Below are positions 12,486 to 25,500 of a DNA stretch of 64,000 bases, piece after piece (within the stretch, counting starts at the first letter, position 1; the number at the start of each line of letters is the position of its first letter). The notes under the pieces are model-generated. The model was not told the DNA's origin. It searched no databases and saw nothing but the letters and a program-made list of their open reading frames with translations. A program made the position numbers and the translations under genes. The DNA comes from Dactylellina haptotyla (lineage: Eukaryota; Ascomycota; Orbiliomycetes; Orbiliales; Orbiliaceae): contig CM062382.1 in NCBI GenBank assembly GCA_031310005.1, positions 2,108,001 through 2,172,000 of the forward strand, read 5' to 3'.

Positions 12486-14330
12486 CTTATAAACAACATT
12501 GTTAAGTTTTTTTATGATTTTATAAATATTAAGTTTTTAATAATTAAATTTCTTACTGGATTTTATTGTTTTAATGTTTCGACTAAGCAGATATGTTTTA
12601 TTTTTTTTTTTAAAAGTAAAAACTTGTTTATGTTTTAAGTTATAATAGTAAATTATTTGTTTGTTAGTAAATTCAAAATCTTTTTAAAGATTTTTATAAA
12701 AAAATTTATATTTTATATATATTTATTTGCCTTGGGTATTATTTTTTTAAATATAAAAGATGGTAATAATAATTTAAATATTTATTTTTTAAAAATTTTA
12801 TATAAAGTGAAATTTATAATTGAATGTTTAAAGATATTATAAATAAATTCTACCAAAAGTAAATACTTAATCTAGTTATTTTATCTATAATCCAAGAAAC
12901 TTTAAAAGTATATTTTTAATATTTAGATTATCCTTTCTAATACACCATCTATTAATATATATCCTTTAATAACAATATTTAATTTAATTTTAGTCTAACT
13001 TATTTTAAAATTCTAGAATTTATTTGTGAAAAGTACATCTTTATTATAAATATATTTATATTAGATACTATACTAATTAAATATTTTTAAGTATAGATTA
13101 CATCTAATTTTATTATTTTTATTTTAAATTCTATAATTCGAAAATAATTATTTTACTAAGTTTATCCATAATAATTAAGATTTTATTATAAATCTAATTA
13201 GTCAAAAATTTCTTACATATAGCATTTTTTATATAAAATTATAAATTATAACTTGGAAAGGTATATTAAATATGTTGTATAGTCATAATTTTTATAAAAT
13301 TTATATTGATTTAGCTTATTACAATAGTATATATTACAAATATAAATATATTATTCAATATATTATTATATTTTAATTAAAAGTAATCTTTCATTAAAAG
13401 TTTTTAAATATGTTTAATTCCTAAATATCTATAAATAAGACTATTATAATATTAAAAATAAATTCTTATTATAATTCCTAGTTAAAACATAAAATAAATT
13501 TTTAAAAAAATGACTTTATTAATTATTTTATAATAATTAAATATTTTATTAAAATTATTTAAAATTTATTTAGTGATGGTATAATTTTAATAATTTTATT
13601 TAAATTTTTTAAAAATTATTTTTAATAATATATTATATAAAATTAAAAATTTTATTAATAATAATAAAGTTTTTTCTTATTTTAATATAATATTTTAATT
13701 TAGTTCAATATTTTCTAAATTAAGTTTTTATTAATTATATTTACAAAAATATTTTTTTGTTTTTAAAATATATAATCTTTATATTATATTTGTAGAATAT
13801 TTCCACTAACAAATTTAATATTAATTAAGTTCTTTTATAATTAGAAAGTAAATAAAATTTATATAATTAAAATAAATAATAAATAGATTAATTATTTATA
13901 GGTATTTTCATTATTTACATACTTTGACAATAGTTATAAATTTTTGATTATAAATAAAATATTATTATTTAATAATATTAAATTTATAAAATAAATATAT
14001 AATTAAATATTATTCATTATTAAAATATAATTATAACAAGTATATTTCTAATATAATGCCAAAAACATCTATTTTAATTTTGATAAATAATTTAAAATTA
14101 TAGATTTTAAAAATTAATATAGAAATAAAAACATTCTTTAAAATTTTAAAAGCTTTTTATTTTTTTGAAATAATTTTAAATTTGATATTTTTTTTAATAA
14201 ATTTTATAAAAACAATAGAAAATTTATTATATTTTTTAATAAATTTTTGATAGTAATTATAAAATTTTAAAAATTTTTAAATTTTTTATATTAAAATTTT
14301 ATTATTGAATTTAAATTAATTTTATATTGC

Positions 14331-14564
14331 TTATATCTTTTTTAAATTTATTTTAATATTTTTTAAAGTAATAATGGCTTTTAGAAATTTGATTTCTATA
14401 ACTAAAAATTTGGATTTTGTAATATTAATTTTAATATCATATTTGTTGAGAGGCAATAGTAACTTTTTTAAATACAATTTTATAACACTTGTATCAAATA
14501 AACTAAATAATTTCTTGTATTTAATCAATTTTAAAATTATAAATCCTAAGTTAATTAATTCCAA
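14331..14564 (-). mobile_element. Reverse transcriptase relic
   Basis: The minus-strand reading contains LFDTSVIKLYLKKLL, INITKSKFLVIEIKFLKAII and a final IKINLKKI. These line up with the gypsy RT segment after the catalytic box (H..HV..VL.RL....L.I...KC.F....V.FLG..IS..GI..DP.KI). The composition is strongly shifted to Ile/Lys/Asn/Leu, as in RIP-treated genes. It is an old fossil. Confidence 0.6.
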
Positions 14565-17500
14565 ATATTAGGGGAAAGGTTGTAAAAAGATTTAAAACAT
14601 CCATGGTAATTTTTTTTTAATGTCTTTGAATGAGAAAAATGAAAATAACTTTTTAAATAATTTATTTTAAAGGGTTTTTTTCAAAAACTATAACTTTATA
14701 AAGATTATTTTTATTGCAAAGTTGAAAATTTATTTTTTTAACAATTTTTATAAAAATAAAAGTTTAATATACTCTATAATCAAGTAGTGGTTTTAGGGGT
14801 TATTTATTTAAATATGTTGGTATGTAAAAGTATGATTTAATAGTAATAATATTAATTTGCTAAATGGATTTTAGGTAAGTAAAGTCTAATCTAGGTTTTT
14901 TAAATTATTTTTTATTTTGGGGCTGTTTTAGTTTAAATTATATTCCAAAAAGGGATTTTTCTTTTTAATAATAATTTAAAAATAAACAAGGTTTTAGAAT
15001 ATTATATTTAAAACATTATTTTTAATATTGTTTTAACTAATTCTTCTTAATAAATTTTTTTAAATATTAAATATATTGGAATTTTTTTTATAATTATTAT
15101 CAATAATAATAATTTATATATTTTCTAACTTCTAAAACTATTTTAAATCTTTGATTATAAATTTAATAATTATGTAATTAATTTTTAATAAAATATTTAT
15201 TTTATAATTCTTTAATTTCCCATTTTTTTTTATATTTTAGTTTATAGGCTTTAAAATATTGACTAGTAGGGAATTCCTATTGATAATAAAAATATTATAT
15301 AAAAAAGTTATATAAACTAATTTTATTTAAATATTATAATTTATAATTGTTATAATATATAAGGCTCTTAAATCCTTAAAAACATTATTTATAATATCAT
15401 ACTTTATATTTAACTAAATACCAATTTTCTTAACATTCCTTATAATATCTTCAATATTATTAAAAATCTTTAAATATTAAAAAAAAAATATAATAAATCT
15501 TATAAAGTTACTTATCTTTAATAAACCTGGATCCTTTCCATCAATAAATCCAATAAAATAGAATAATAATTTAATTTTACTAATATTTTTTTTTATAATT
15601 TTACCAATGCGTTGGGGATATAAAATAATCGAAGCATTTAAAATATTGTTATTTAATAGGTTGTTTTAAGAATTTATATTCAATTTATTTAATATTACTT
15701 ATAATTTTCATCCAATTATTAATATATTCTTTATATATTTTTAAAGAATTATCATAGCCAATATATATAGCTTACTTTATTTTATAATAATAACAATTTC
15801 CTTTTTTAAGATAAATATATTTTAGAATATAAAAACCTTATTTTAAATTATAAATATATAAAGATATAATATAGAATTTTTAATAATTTTAATAAATATT
15901 TTAGTTAGTTATAAACTTAAGCCTATCTACTTTAATTATAATATTAAAAATAATAAGAATATATTTAACAATAATATTATGAATTCTATTTTTTATATAT
16001 TATTAATTTGTAATTTCCAACTAATTTTTATATTAACAACTAGAATAATATCAAATATTATTATTAAACATTTAAATTATTTTATATTACCAATATTTAT
16101 TAATTTTGTACATTAATTAATAAATGTAATTTAAAAGTTTTTATTCTTTTTATTTTAAAAATCAATATAATATTTTTATTTCATGCAGTAATTGTTATTA
16201 CATAAATTATTAACATTAATGATATTAATAATATTTTTAATTTTAATTTTATTAAAAACGTTGATAATTTTGTAAATATCTTTCTAAAAATTAATTTATT
16301 TTTATAAAGGAATTTATTAAATCATATAAAAATCATAAAAATTGTTGAGATAAATTTTAAAATTTTTAATGATTTTTTAAATAACTTGAATAATAATTTT
16401 TTTATTATTTTTCTAATATGTTTATTAAAGTTATTTATCAAAACTATGTTGATAACACTAATAAATTCAAACAAGATTAGCCCATATTTAATTAAATTTT
16501 TCTTTAATAAAATTAAATTTATAAATTTCTAATAAAATAGATTTTTCAAATTTAAACAAATTAAATATAATTATAACAATATTCGTGGAAGTTTGTATTT
16601 CAACTTCAGAAATTTTTTTTTTTTTTTTTAAATTATATTATCTAAATTTATTCCTTGATTTTTTTTAAAATTTTATTAAATCAAATTCCTTAAATCATAT
16701 TAAATTAAATTTTCTTTTTTTATTAGTTTTTTTTAGATTAAGTGTGTTAAATTCTATGTTGATATAACTAAGATCGTTTTAAAAATTTATTCTTTTTTAA
16801 TTTGCAACAATTGGTAGCAATATAATTGAATTAGTTATAATTCCAACACAATTATTCATTAAATTTCTTCAATCAATTTTCATTATAAAAACAAATATAA
16901 TTCAAATCCATAAGAACAAAACTGTAATAATTATAAATTTCATTCCTTAAATTTTTATTAAAATTTTTATAAAATAAATAATTTTTATTTTAATATCCTT
17001 AGAACCCATTTTATTTTAACAGAATCTTACATCATCTAATTAGATGGTAAGGGACTGCATTTCATAATACATTATATTAAATTTTTTAAATTTTTTCAAA
17101 ATAATATATTCCCTAACAAAAAGCTTAAATTTATTGATTAACAAATCAAACATTTATTCCTTATTATATTTTATAAATAGTATATAATAATTAAATTTTT
17201 AAAAATAACTTTAAGCCAATTTGACCTATTTTAAATTATAAACTTTTTACATTACTTTTTAGATTTTATTTTTATATTTGTATTTTTGTTTAAAAAATTC
17301 TATAAATTTTTTTTAATTAATTAGAACATTATAAATATAAAAATATTCAATATATTCTTTTTCATCTTATTTATTATACTTTTTTTAATATATAATAAGA
17401 ATATGGAAAATTATTTTTTTTATATTAAATATAATAAAACAAATTTTATATTTATTATTGAAGAATTGATTTTTCTAAAAAAAAAAATAATTATCAAATT

Positions 17501-18260
17501 TATTAAAAAATTGATTAAATTTCTCAAAGTATTCTTTAAATTTAGTAAGGTTTTTAAATTTTAATATTTTAATAAAGATTTTTTTTAAAATTAAGGCCAT
17601 TACTTCTAAAACTTTGATTTATTTATTTTTTTTTAAAAATTTGTTAAAAGATATAGTATCAAATTCAATTATTATATTTAAATTGTTTTTTATTGCTATA
17701 TTTTAAAAAATAATAAACAATAGCAGTAGTTACTTTATAATTATTTGTTTAAATTGTTTTAATATCTCAATAGTAGTACTAAAATTTCTATTATATCATT
17801 CTATTTATTAAACCGGATTGTATATTGATATTTCTTCTTCTTTACTATCTAAGTCATATTTTTTAATAACTTTTTTATTCAACATTTATATTTATTTATT
17901 ATAATAATTTAACCTTTCTTAATTAATATTTAAATACTCCATAAGCTCTTTTAAATACATTTTATTATAATATAATAATATTTTTTTATTTTAATAATTT
18001 CTTATGTAAAAAAGGGTTTAAATTATACTATATACTTGATTACTTTGATACTCTATTAAAAAGTTATTAAAATCAAAATCATTTTTATAAAAATAAATAT
18101 AATCACCATTATTATTTATCTAAAATTTATAATCCAAAGCATTATTTTATTTAGTTGCTCCTAGAACAAAGTTTCTCTATATATATAATTATTTAATAAA
18201 GGTTAGCATATTCAATATATATATAACTCTTTTAATTAAATTAAATAAAATTGGTTAAAA

Positions 18261-19262
18261 TGTTACACTTTTCCCCAATACATAAATACTAAGACGAATT
18301 ATTTTCACTAAACTAGACTTTTAATTCTAATTACCAAAACTTAATTTAAGGAAGTATATATTTGATTAAATAATTAGAATTATATATAAAATATATAATA
18401 ATAAAATAAATAATAAATAATTAAAGATTATATTATTAATAGTATTAACCAATAAAAAACTATTATCATCAGTTTTAAAGATAGTTATATATATATAATA
18501 TATTAGAATAGAATATAAAAAATATTTGTTAATAATTATTCACCACTCATCACTCATTTTAAACATTAAATATTAAATATAAACAACATATATTATAACA
18601 TTACTGCAGACCAAAATTCTAAACAAATAAGCAAGATTCATAGTCAAACATACTAAAAATACTATATAATTATGAATTCTAAGTACAGCAGCAGACAACA
18701 GAACAGTACAGTGTATAACAAGGTACAGTTCTTTGCACTGTCAAGACTAGGGGTCTATGACAATTATAAATTATAAGTTTTAATAATATAAATATTTATA
18801 TTTTATTTTATATTATATTATTTTAAATTTTATTATTACATTTTGTATTTATAAATATATATTATTTTTAATATATTTATCTATAAAGCTTACCTATTTA
18901 TTTTATATTTTTAACTATGATATAATATATTGTTTTAGAATTTTAATATTTAAAATTTTAAAATATTAAAATTTTAAAACTAGAATTTTTAAAATTTAAA
19001 AAGTTATAATCATGTATATAAGATTATTATTAAAACTAATAAAATAGTTTTTATCTTTATTAATTAATTTAAATATAATTTAATATTTAATTATTTTTAT
19101 TTTATTATTATTATATATTTTAGGTAAGCTATCTTTGATATTTTGTAATTTTATATATATTTTTTATTAAGAGATTTAGGTATTTTAGGTAGAAAGAGAG
19201 TTTTACATATCTTAGTATTGCATATTTGTACTATTACATTGGGTAGCGTACGAAGTGTAACA
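18261..19262 (+). repeat. 1-kb LTR-like repeat, complete copy
   Basis: Starts TGTTACACTT and ends AAGTGTAACA, a perfect 10-bp inverted terminal pair of the TG...CA kind seen at LTR ends; total length 1,002 bp. Both halves recur in the 2.0-3.1 kb region. A clean target duplication was not found (TAAAA on the left, TAATG on the right). Position and orientation would suit the 5' LTR of the old minus-strand element to its left. A solo LTR is the alternative. Confidence 0.6.
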
Positions 19263-20069
19263 TAATGTTATAGATTTATTTACCATTTTCTTATCCATAT
19301 AATTTGATATTAATTATTTTTTTTATTTAATTTAGAGAAAGGGTGTAATATTATTATATTTAAAAATATATTTTTTAAAATAATGTAAAAGGAGAAAAAG
19401 TTTTAAAAAAATATTTATAATTTTTAATTATGTAGTTTTTTTTAATTGTTGTTGTTGTCATAGATAGTCGGATTTAGTGTTTTAGATAAAAATAATTAAA
19501 TTATTATTTTAGAATTAATATATTTTTAAAATGTGTTGTAAATGTGTAGTATAGGGATGTGGGTAGTTTAAGGTTGAAACCAAATTTTTTATGACTCAGC
19601 GATAGTTAAAAAGATCGTTTTTGGTGGGGGCGATGTTTACTTTATTATTGGGGTTATATACATATAACTGGTATTTTGATAATTTTGCCTTCTGGGGGAA
19701 GGTAATTACCAAATTCAAATAATATTAATAAGAGTACGGGGTCTGTATGGTGGACGTATTATCTGTAGAAGTGTAAGAGCGAAATACTGGTCTCTGTTTC
19801 TATCTAACCAATGCTACCTACAAAGGACTACTATCTAGCATCATGACTAAGCAACACACACCGCCCACCACACCACCCTCTTCAATGAATCAGACTTGAA
19901 CATTACATCATACACATACACTTAGCATCATAATCATCAGAAATTTTATCGCCACAAAAACCAATATATAATCAAAACTTCACCTTGAATTAATATAATT
20001 ATATCAATAGTACTAGTATCTACAAATAATCAGTTTATCGTTCAAACATCAAGGAATCCTCTTTAGAGC
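19263..20069. other. Transition from AT-rich block to normal composition
   Basis: Up to about 19.55 kb the DNA is still AT-rich. From there composition rises towards that of the gene-bearing part. No gene, RNA or terminal repeat was recognised. The last 30 bases before 20070 might still belong to the helicase relic (reading SFKHQGILFRANG). Confidence 0.5.
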
Positions 20070-21612
20070 CAATGGTTAACAAAACAGCTTTGCAACAGAC
20101 AAAAACAGCATTAAAACGAATAAATCAGACCTATAAAAGTCCCAAAAGACTAATATAAAAACAACATAGCTCTCTGCTCTTTGACATACCTTCAATAAGA
20201 GTTGAACTTTCTAAAAAAGTACAAAAAAGCCAGTTAGATGACCTAAGATCTAGCGGCCTCAACGAGTACCAAGTTGAGGCCGCGAGGATCGCACGATGAA
20301 GGGGGGAAAGTCGACATCGATATCGACATCCAGTTGGAGCTAACAGACATCTCCAAAGGCACATTCCCACCGCATATGAGTATCATGGCCCACCGAATGC
20401 GCCACTGGAGATGGGATGACTACCAACACCTTCTCAGACAAGTGCTAAAAGGTGGCTACGTCAAAGGTACCATGGGGGGTTTGAGTGACTGTCGCAACGC
20501 CATGGACAAGGATATACTGACTGATACAACCATTCTGTTTACCACGTGTATAGGATCTGATTCACACCAGATCCTATACTACTTCAACCAACTATAATCA
20601 TTATTAAAGAAGCGGGGCAATGCTCCGAGATAGAAACATACATTCCTCTATCCTGCAAGTCAACAAGACAAGTTATATTATAATTATTATTTACTATTAC
20701 TATTTATTGCATTCTAGTCATAAATAAAATGCTATATTGGGGGATCCTATACAACTCCCACCGGTAAATCTTCACAACATCCCGGTCCTTAAAACGAGCT
20801 TGCTAGGGAAGCTAGACCTGCTGAGGAAGCAGGAGATAAAATGAAGAATTGTTACGACATATGGTTAAATATTTAATGGAAGCTTCTAAGACGTAACTAC
20901 CGCTCTTCAGCGGGAATCATAAGATACATTTCACAAAATTTCCACAACAAGCGCTAAAAATTAATATCTCACTTAAATATTCAATTATAACCTATATATT
21001 AATGGAATTTATATACTTACAATTCCTGATAATACAGACCCAAATTTATTTACTATATTATTTTCAAGAACCTATCCCAAATTTTTCTAAACCCCACCGC
21101 CCACTGTCGTATGGCAGGACACCGCACGCAATTCACACCGGGAAGATCCAAATACCAAGAGCAGGTTGAACCCTGCTTCCGCCAACACCATCATCGGACT
21201 GCTGGGGCTCGTGGAGCAACTTGCTCCAGAAATCAAAGCCGACGATATAGCAGTAATACCCATGTATTTCTCCCAGGTATCCGCAATCAAAAACCTTGTC
21301 ACGCGGGATCTAATTCGGCTCAAGAACATTAAAGTCGACACTATAGACTCCTTCCAGGGGTCAGAGCGCAAATACGTTATTGTAGACTTTGTAAGGTCAA
21401 ACGAGGAGAGAGACATCGGGTTTATGCGGGACCCTCGGCGGGTCAATGTCGCGATTTCTCGCGGGATGGTGAAGACTATTGTCGTGGGGGATCTCGCCAT
21501 GTATGAGAAGGATAGTCCGTTCAGGTTCAACAAATTCAACAAATCGTTGTATAACCTTGCTGTCGGCGTCAGAAAGAACGGAAATGAGCGAATAAGGCCT
21601 TATATACCTTAG
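20070..21612 (+). pseudogene. Relic of a UPF1/DNA2-like SF1 helicase
   Basis: Three pieces read as superfamily-1B helicase. About 20070-20290 has LDDLRSSGLNEYQVEAARIA, the lead-in to the Walker A region; Walker A itself is missing. About 20300-20590 includes NAMDKDILTDTTILFTTCIG, the segment between motifs I and II that usually reads IL.TTC..SGS. About 21090-21612 holds the second RecA domain: SRLNPASAN, DDIAVIPMYFSQVSAI, motif V-like IDSFQGSERKYVIVDFVRSN, and motif VI-like DPRRVNVAISRG, ending with a natural-looking stop. Stops interrupt the first part (after YKSPKRLI and after ARIAR), the frame changes, and the middle (motif II to motif IV) is lost or replaced by 20.6-21.09 kb non-coding DNA. 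It probably belonged to the DNA2/NAM7 family common in fungi. Whether the last exon is still transcribed is unknown. Confidence 0.72.
20547..20753. repeat. Short segment with TGTATAGGATC / GATCCTATACA ends
   Basis: The 207-bp stretch begins TGTATAGGATC and ends GATCCTATACA, a perfect 11-bp inverted pair with TG...CA ends. An extra inverted copy inside makes a 12-bp hairpin (GTATAGGATCTG, 8-base loop, CAGATCCTATAC at 20549-20578). It could be a solo LTR or a small non-autonomous insertion that broke the helicase gene. Against this, no target duplication is visible and the first bases also read as helicase codons. Confidence 0.35.
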
Positions 21613-22506
21613 GTACCTTACTTCCACTCAGATCTGCTGACGAGTAGGTAGATAGTAGTATAACCTAGAATATGGCAACCTCAAATAATAGTAAAAAGTT
21701 TATGAGTATATTTAAAGGAACTTCCTAATATCCGTCCCTATATAAGTAGATATTTCCTTTCGATCCTAGATACCTCTGGGTTATTTTACCGAGATATATG
21801 CATTGGAAGCCCGATGGCTTCGTATAAGGTTGTAAGAGATTTAAGCCAATCGTGAAGCTACGGGACTACCTCTATAGCTAGCGGTATTTGAAAGATGACG
21901 GTGTTATAATTCTGGTGGTTATCATTGTATTATATTTATCTATGACTGACGCCTTGTTTTTCTTTAATGATACCCGGATTAGTAGGTATTGGGTGGTACT
22001 GGGAGCTTTCGTTAGATATCGTAGTTTCGTTGGCGTCTCAAAAAAGGATGTGTCGAATATCACGAAATATGTGGGACCAAAGATGGGCACGATGTCGACT
22101 TGATAGCTATAAATACAGGATATTTGCGTTGAAATATTTGACGGGCAATGAAATAAGTATTTATACATTAACCGAACAGGATTTTTGTGAGAAGGGGGGT
22201 AAGCACTAAATGCAAATGATTAGATCCAAGATCTCGAGGCTCAGTAAATTACCGGCCCTAATAAAAATCTAAGATAAAGTACAATTAAAATGACAGAGAT
22301 TAGACGTCAAGAAAAGAATGATGGCCTTTATCAGACCTGACAGGTTGTGCCGCACTTCATCTCCTAAAGCATCAAAATAACAGGAAATGTCATCGCGTGT
22401 AAGATTGAAATATAGAAATGAAAAATATTAGTTGTTTGTATATTCAATGCCGCATGTGTGGCGACTTGCAAACAACTAAAAATACCTACCATGACTGCTA
22501 ACCAAC
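21613..22506. other. Intergenic, no gene recognised
   Basis: 894 bp between the helicase relic and the stop codon of the giant adhesin gene. Mixed composition with no conserved frame, RNA or repeat seen. It should contain the 3' untranslated region and polyadenylation signals of the adhesin gene on the minus strand. Confidence 0.5.
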
Positions 22507-25500
22507 TTAGATGTAGTCATTGTTGTAGACGCACCGGGCACCGTCTGTATAAGAGACCTTTGGACCGTTGGTAACAAGCACAGGCGGATTCTTCTTGAAG
22601 ACATTGACCTTGTAAATTCTGCCGGATGCGTTCTGCTTGCAATATATGTCACCATTATTGGTAGCAAACATAGCTCCAAAACCTGTTCCAGTCCATCCTG
22701 GGAATACAGCAACCACCTGGAAGGCCTTGGTGGCTAAGTTCAACCTCACGAGTGCTCCTTTCTTACTCGTAGTGATTGCCAGGGCCCAGAGGTAATTTCC
22801 GGACGATGGGATATAGACCCAATCGGCGAAACCGTACCCAGTGGGGTTGAACGCGCCAGTCCCGACCATTTTTCCGTAGTTGGCTGTACCCGGCTTAAGG
22901 TTGATCTGAACCCATTGATGCCAACCTGGTCTGCCGGCTATACCGTGGGCTAGCCAGTATTGGCCATTACCATCAATGTCGGCAATATAGGAACCTGCAA
23001 CCTGAGGAACTTTGAAAACTTTCGTGGTTTTTGAATTTGCGCCAATACGCACAATCCAACCCGTTGCAGGCTCCACACCGTAAATGTAATTGTCCAAAAC
23101 ATTGTAACCGATCGCGTTAAGTGGGACACCGCCGTTGATCTTGGGATTGATGTTTTTGAAGACCGAGTTCTTGAGATCAACTTGGTAGAATGCCGAATTG
23201 AAGAGAATGAAACCGTATTTAGAACAGGTAAAGGTTGGTCCGTTGATAGATGGAGGAAAATATGGTTTCTGATATGCGACAACAGTAGCGACAACAGAAC
23301 CATCCGTGACCCTGCTTCCAGCAGCATTCGTGGGGGTCTGGGTGACCAAATAGTTGCTTGCTCTAGTTCCAGCAGCGGTAATTGTGGTATACACCTGCTT
23401 GTTGTATTTAATAACCGTGACAGTTCCAGATAGGTCTGTGATGGTGCTCCCAACTGAATTTGTAGGGAATATAGTACTTAATCCGGTAGAAGATGCAAGT
23501 CGATTGACTGTGACAGTGGGCTGACCACCATCCTCTGCACCCCAGGCGGGGTAAGCTGGAGCCTTTGACTGGTCGCAACCCACCTGCACGAGATAGGGCG
23601 AGTTGACCCCGTATTGAACATAATAAACACCATCCGCATCATAGACTTGGAAGTAAAAGGAAACTGTACTAGCATAGCTACCGAGCATAATTCTGAGTGG
23701 AATATAGGCTCCTGCTTCTAGTGCTACCGTGAATGTACTCACAGGAGAGCTTGAGGTAGAAGGATTCCAGATAGAGGTACCGTTGGCATTCGATCTATTC
23801 CAATCAAAATAAGCATTTTTGCCAACCCAGAATCCAGCGAAATTGTCACCCTGCCAGATTCTGAAAGTATAGTTTGAACTTTTCGGGGCAAAGAAATAGC
23901 CTCGATGGTTCAAAACGTAGTTAAGTGCAATTTTCGGGACGACACCGTAAGGTTTGGCAGCTTCAGCATTGTCCGCAGTTGCAGCCCATTTGATACCAAT
24001 ACGAGCCGATTGCACATTAGCGTAAGGGGTGATCTTTTTGAAGTATTCTGGCTTGAATGAAGCGTATGTCGCACTTGCATCATTGGTATATATATCGCTA
24101 TAGATACCGATATCCATACCAGCGTTCTCGCAAATATCAGGTACCAAAGTCTCCGCTCCCCAATCAGGGTAAGCTGGTCCGAGGTCAGAATCGCAAGCAC
24201 GTGCGACTAAGTATCGCGACGCCAAGTTGTCGCGAACAAATGGAACGCCCGTGCTATCATAGATGTTGAAGCTGAACGATCCGCCAGCACCTCCATCGGC
24301 ATGCTGAATTCTGATTGGGAAATATTCGCCAGCCGTGATATTGTAGGAAAGAGTGAAGTTTCCATTGAGGGTACCAGTCCGCTTAGCCATGCCATCTGCA
24401 TTCGTCTTTGACCAGCCAGTAAGAGCTTGGTCTCCAGTCCAGAAGTAGAGGATGTCGTTGATCGCTGTGAATGTGAATACGTATGTACCGGTAGAGGGGG
24501 CTAAGAAATATCCGCGATACTGCATAGTATAGATATATTGAGTCTTTGGAGTGAAGCCTTGAGGGGTAGCTCCAGGGGAAACGACAGCGATGACACTGCT
24601 ACGTTTTGTACCATACGGTTGTTGGGTAGCAAAGTAATCGGGATTATAATTGGCTGTAATGAGATTGGCACTGGCGAATGGGTTGGTGTAGATGGCTACC
24701 TCCAAGCCGGAGTTGTCACAGCTGACGTCAGGTAATGCTTCTGGGAAGGGTGGTGCAGCATCATCGCAATCTCTTGTGATAAAGAATGGGGATGCGTAGT
24801 TATGGTTCAAATAATAGAAACCGTCGGGATCTGTAACTTGGAGATTGAATTTGGCGACACCACCGCCATTGGCGTAGATAATCCGCAATGGTAGATAAGA
24901 GCCAGCCGTGAGATCAATTGTCCAAGTATTTGTTGGATAAGGGTTTGTGGGACAATTGGTACAATATTTGCTCTGAAGATCGGGGTTGCCGTTATTCCAA
25001 CCAGACATAGATTTATTACCCATCCACAACTGAGCAATGTCATCGGTGTCACTGATTGTAAATTTGTAGGTTGTAGTAAAAGGGGCGTAAAAGTATCCAC
25101 GATACATTAGAGCGTAGATGCCATCGGGATGATAGAAGCCAACAGGTGCAGTACGGCTGGTATCGTCCAATCCGATCTTGGCCGTGGTATTGATTCCGCC
25201 TGGAGTAGCAGTACCGAAGTACTCCGGGTTCCATCCACCAATATTGATGAGTGGAATTGTGCCGGCGATGTTTTTGAAGGGATTGTCGTAAACAGCGACC
25301 CCCAAGCCAGAATTTTCGCAAGTCGTGTCTGGAGATGGGAATTCCATACCATAATCAGGGTATTCGTCGGCACTATCATCATCGCAAGCTACACTGACAA
25401 GGTAGTTAGATGCCACAGTAGATTTTACATAGTAGACACCATCAGCACCTATAATGTCAAAATCGAACTTGGATCCGCCGCCACCATTTCCAAAGATGAG

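Larger units (their letters stand above)
11987..18260 (-). mobile_element. Degraded older Ty3/gypsy-like element in AT-rich block
   Basis: Extremely AT-rich DNA carrying two faint protein traces on the minus strand, in the order expected for a gypsy pol gene: an RT trace at 14331-14564 and an integrase C-terminus/chromodomain trace at 12303-12485, about 2 kb apart. Other domains are not recognisable. A 1-kb LTR-like repeat adjoins at 18261-19262, where the 5' LTR of a minus-strand element would be. It is old, with far too many breaks to count. The exact ends are uncertain, because the left end was split by the younger insertion. Confidence 0.6.

Noticed and set aside
18256-19267. Target-site duplication of the 1-kb LTR-like repeat
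   Set aside because: TAAAA and TAATG agree at only three positions in AT-rich DNA, too weak to claim.
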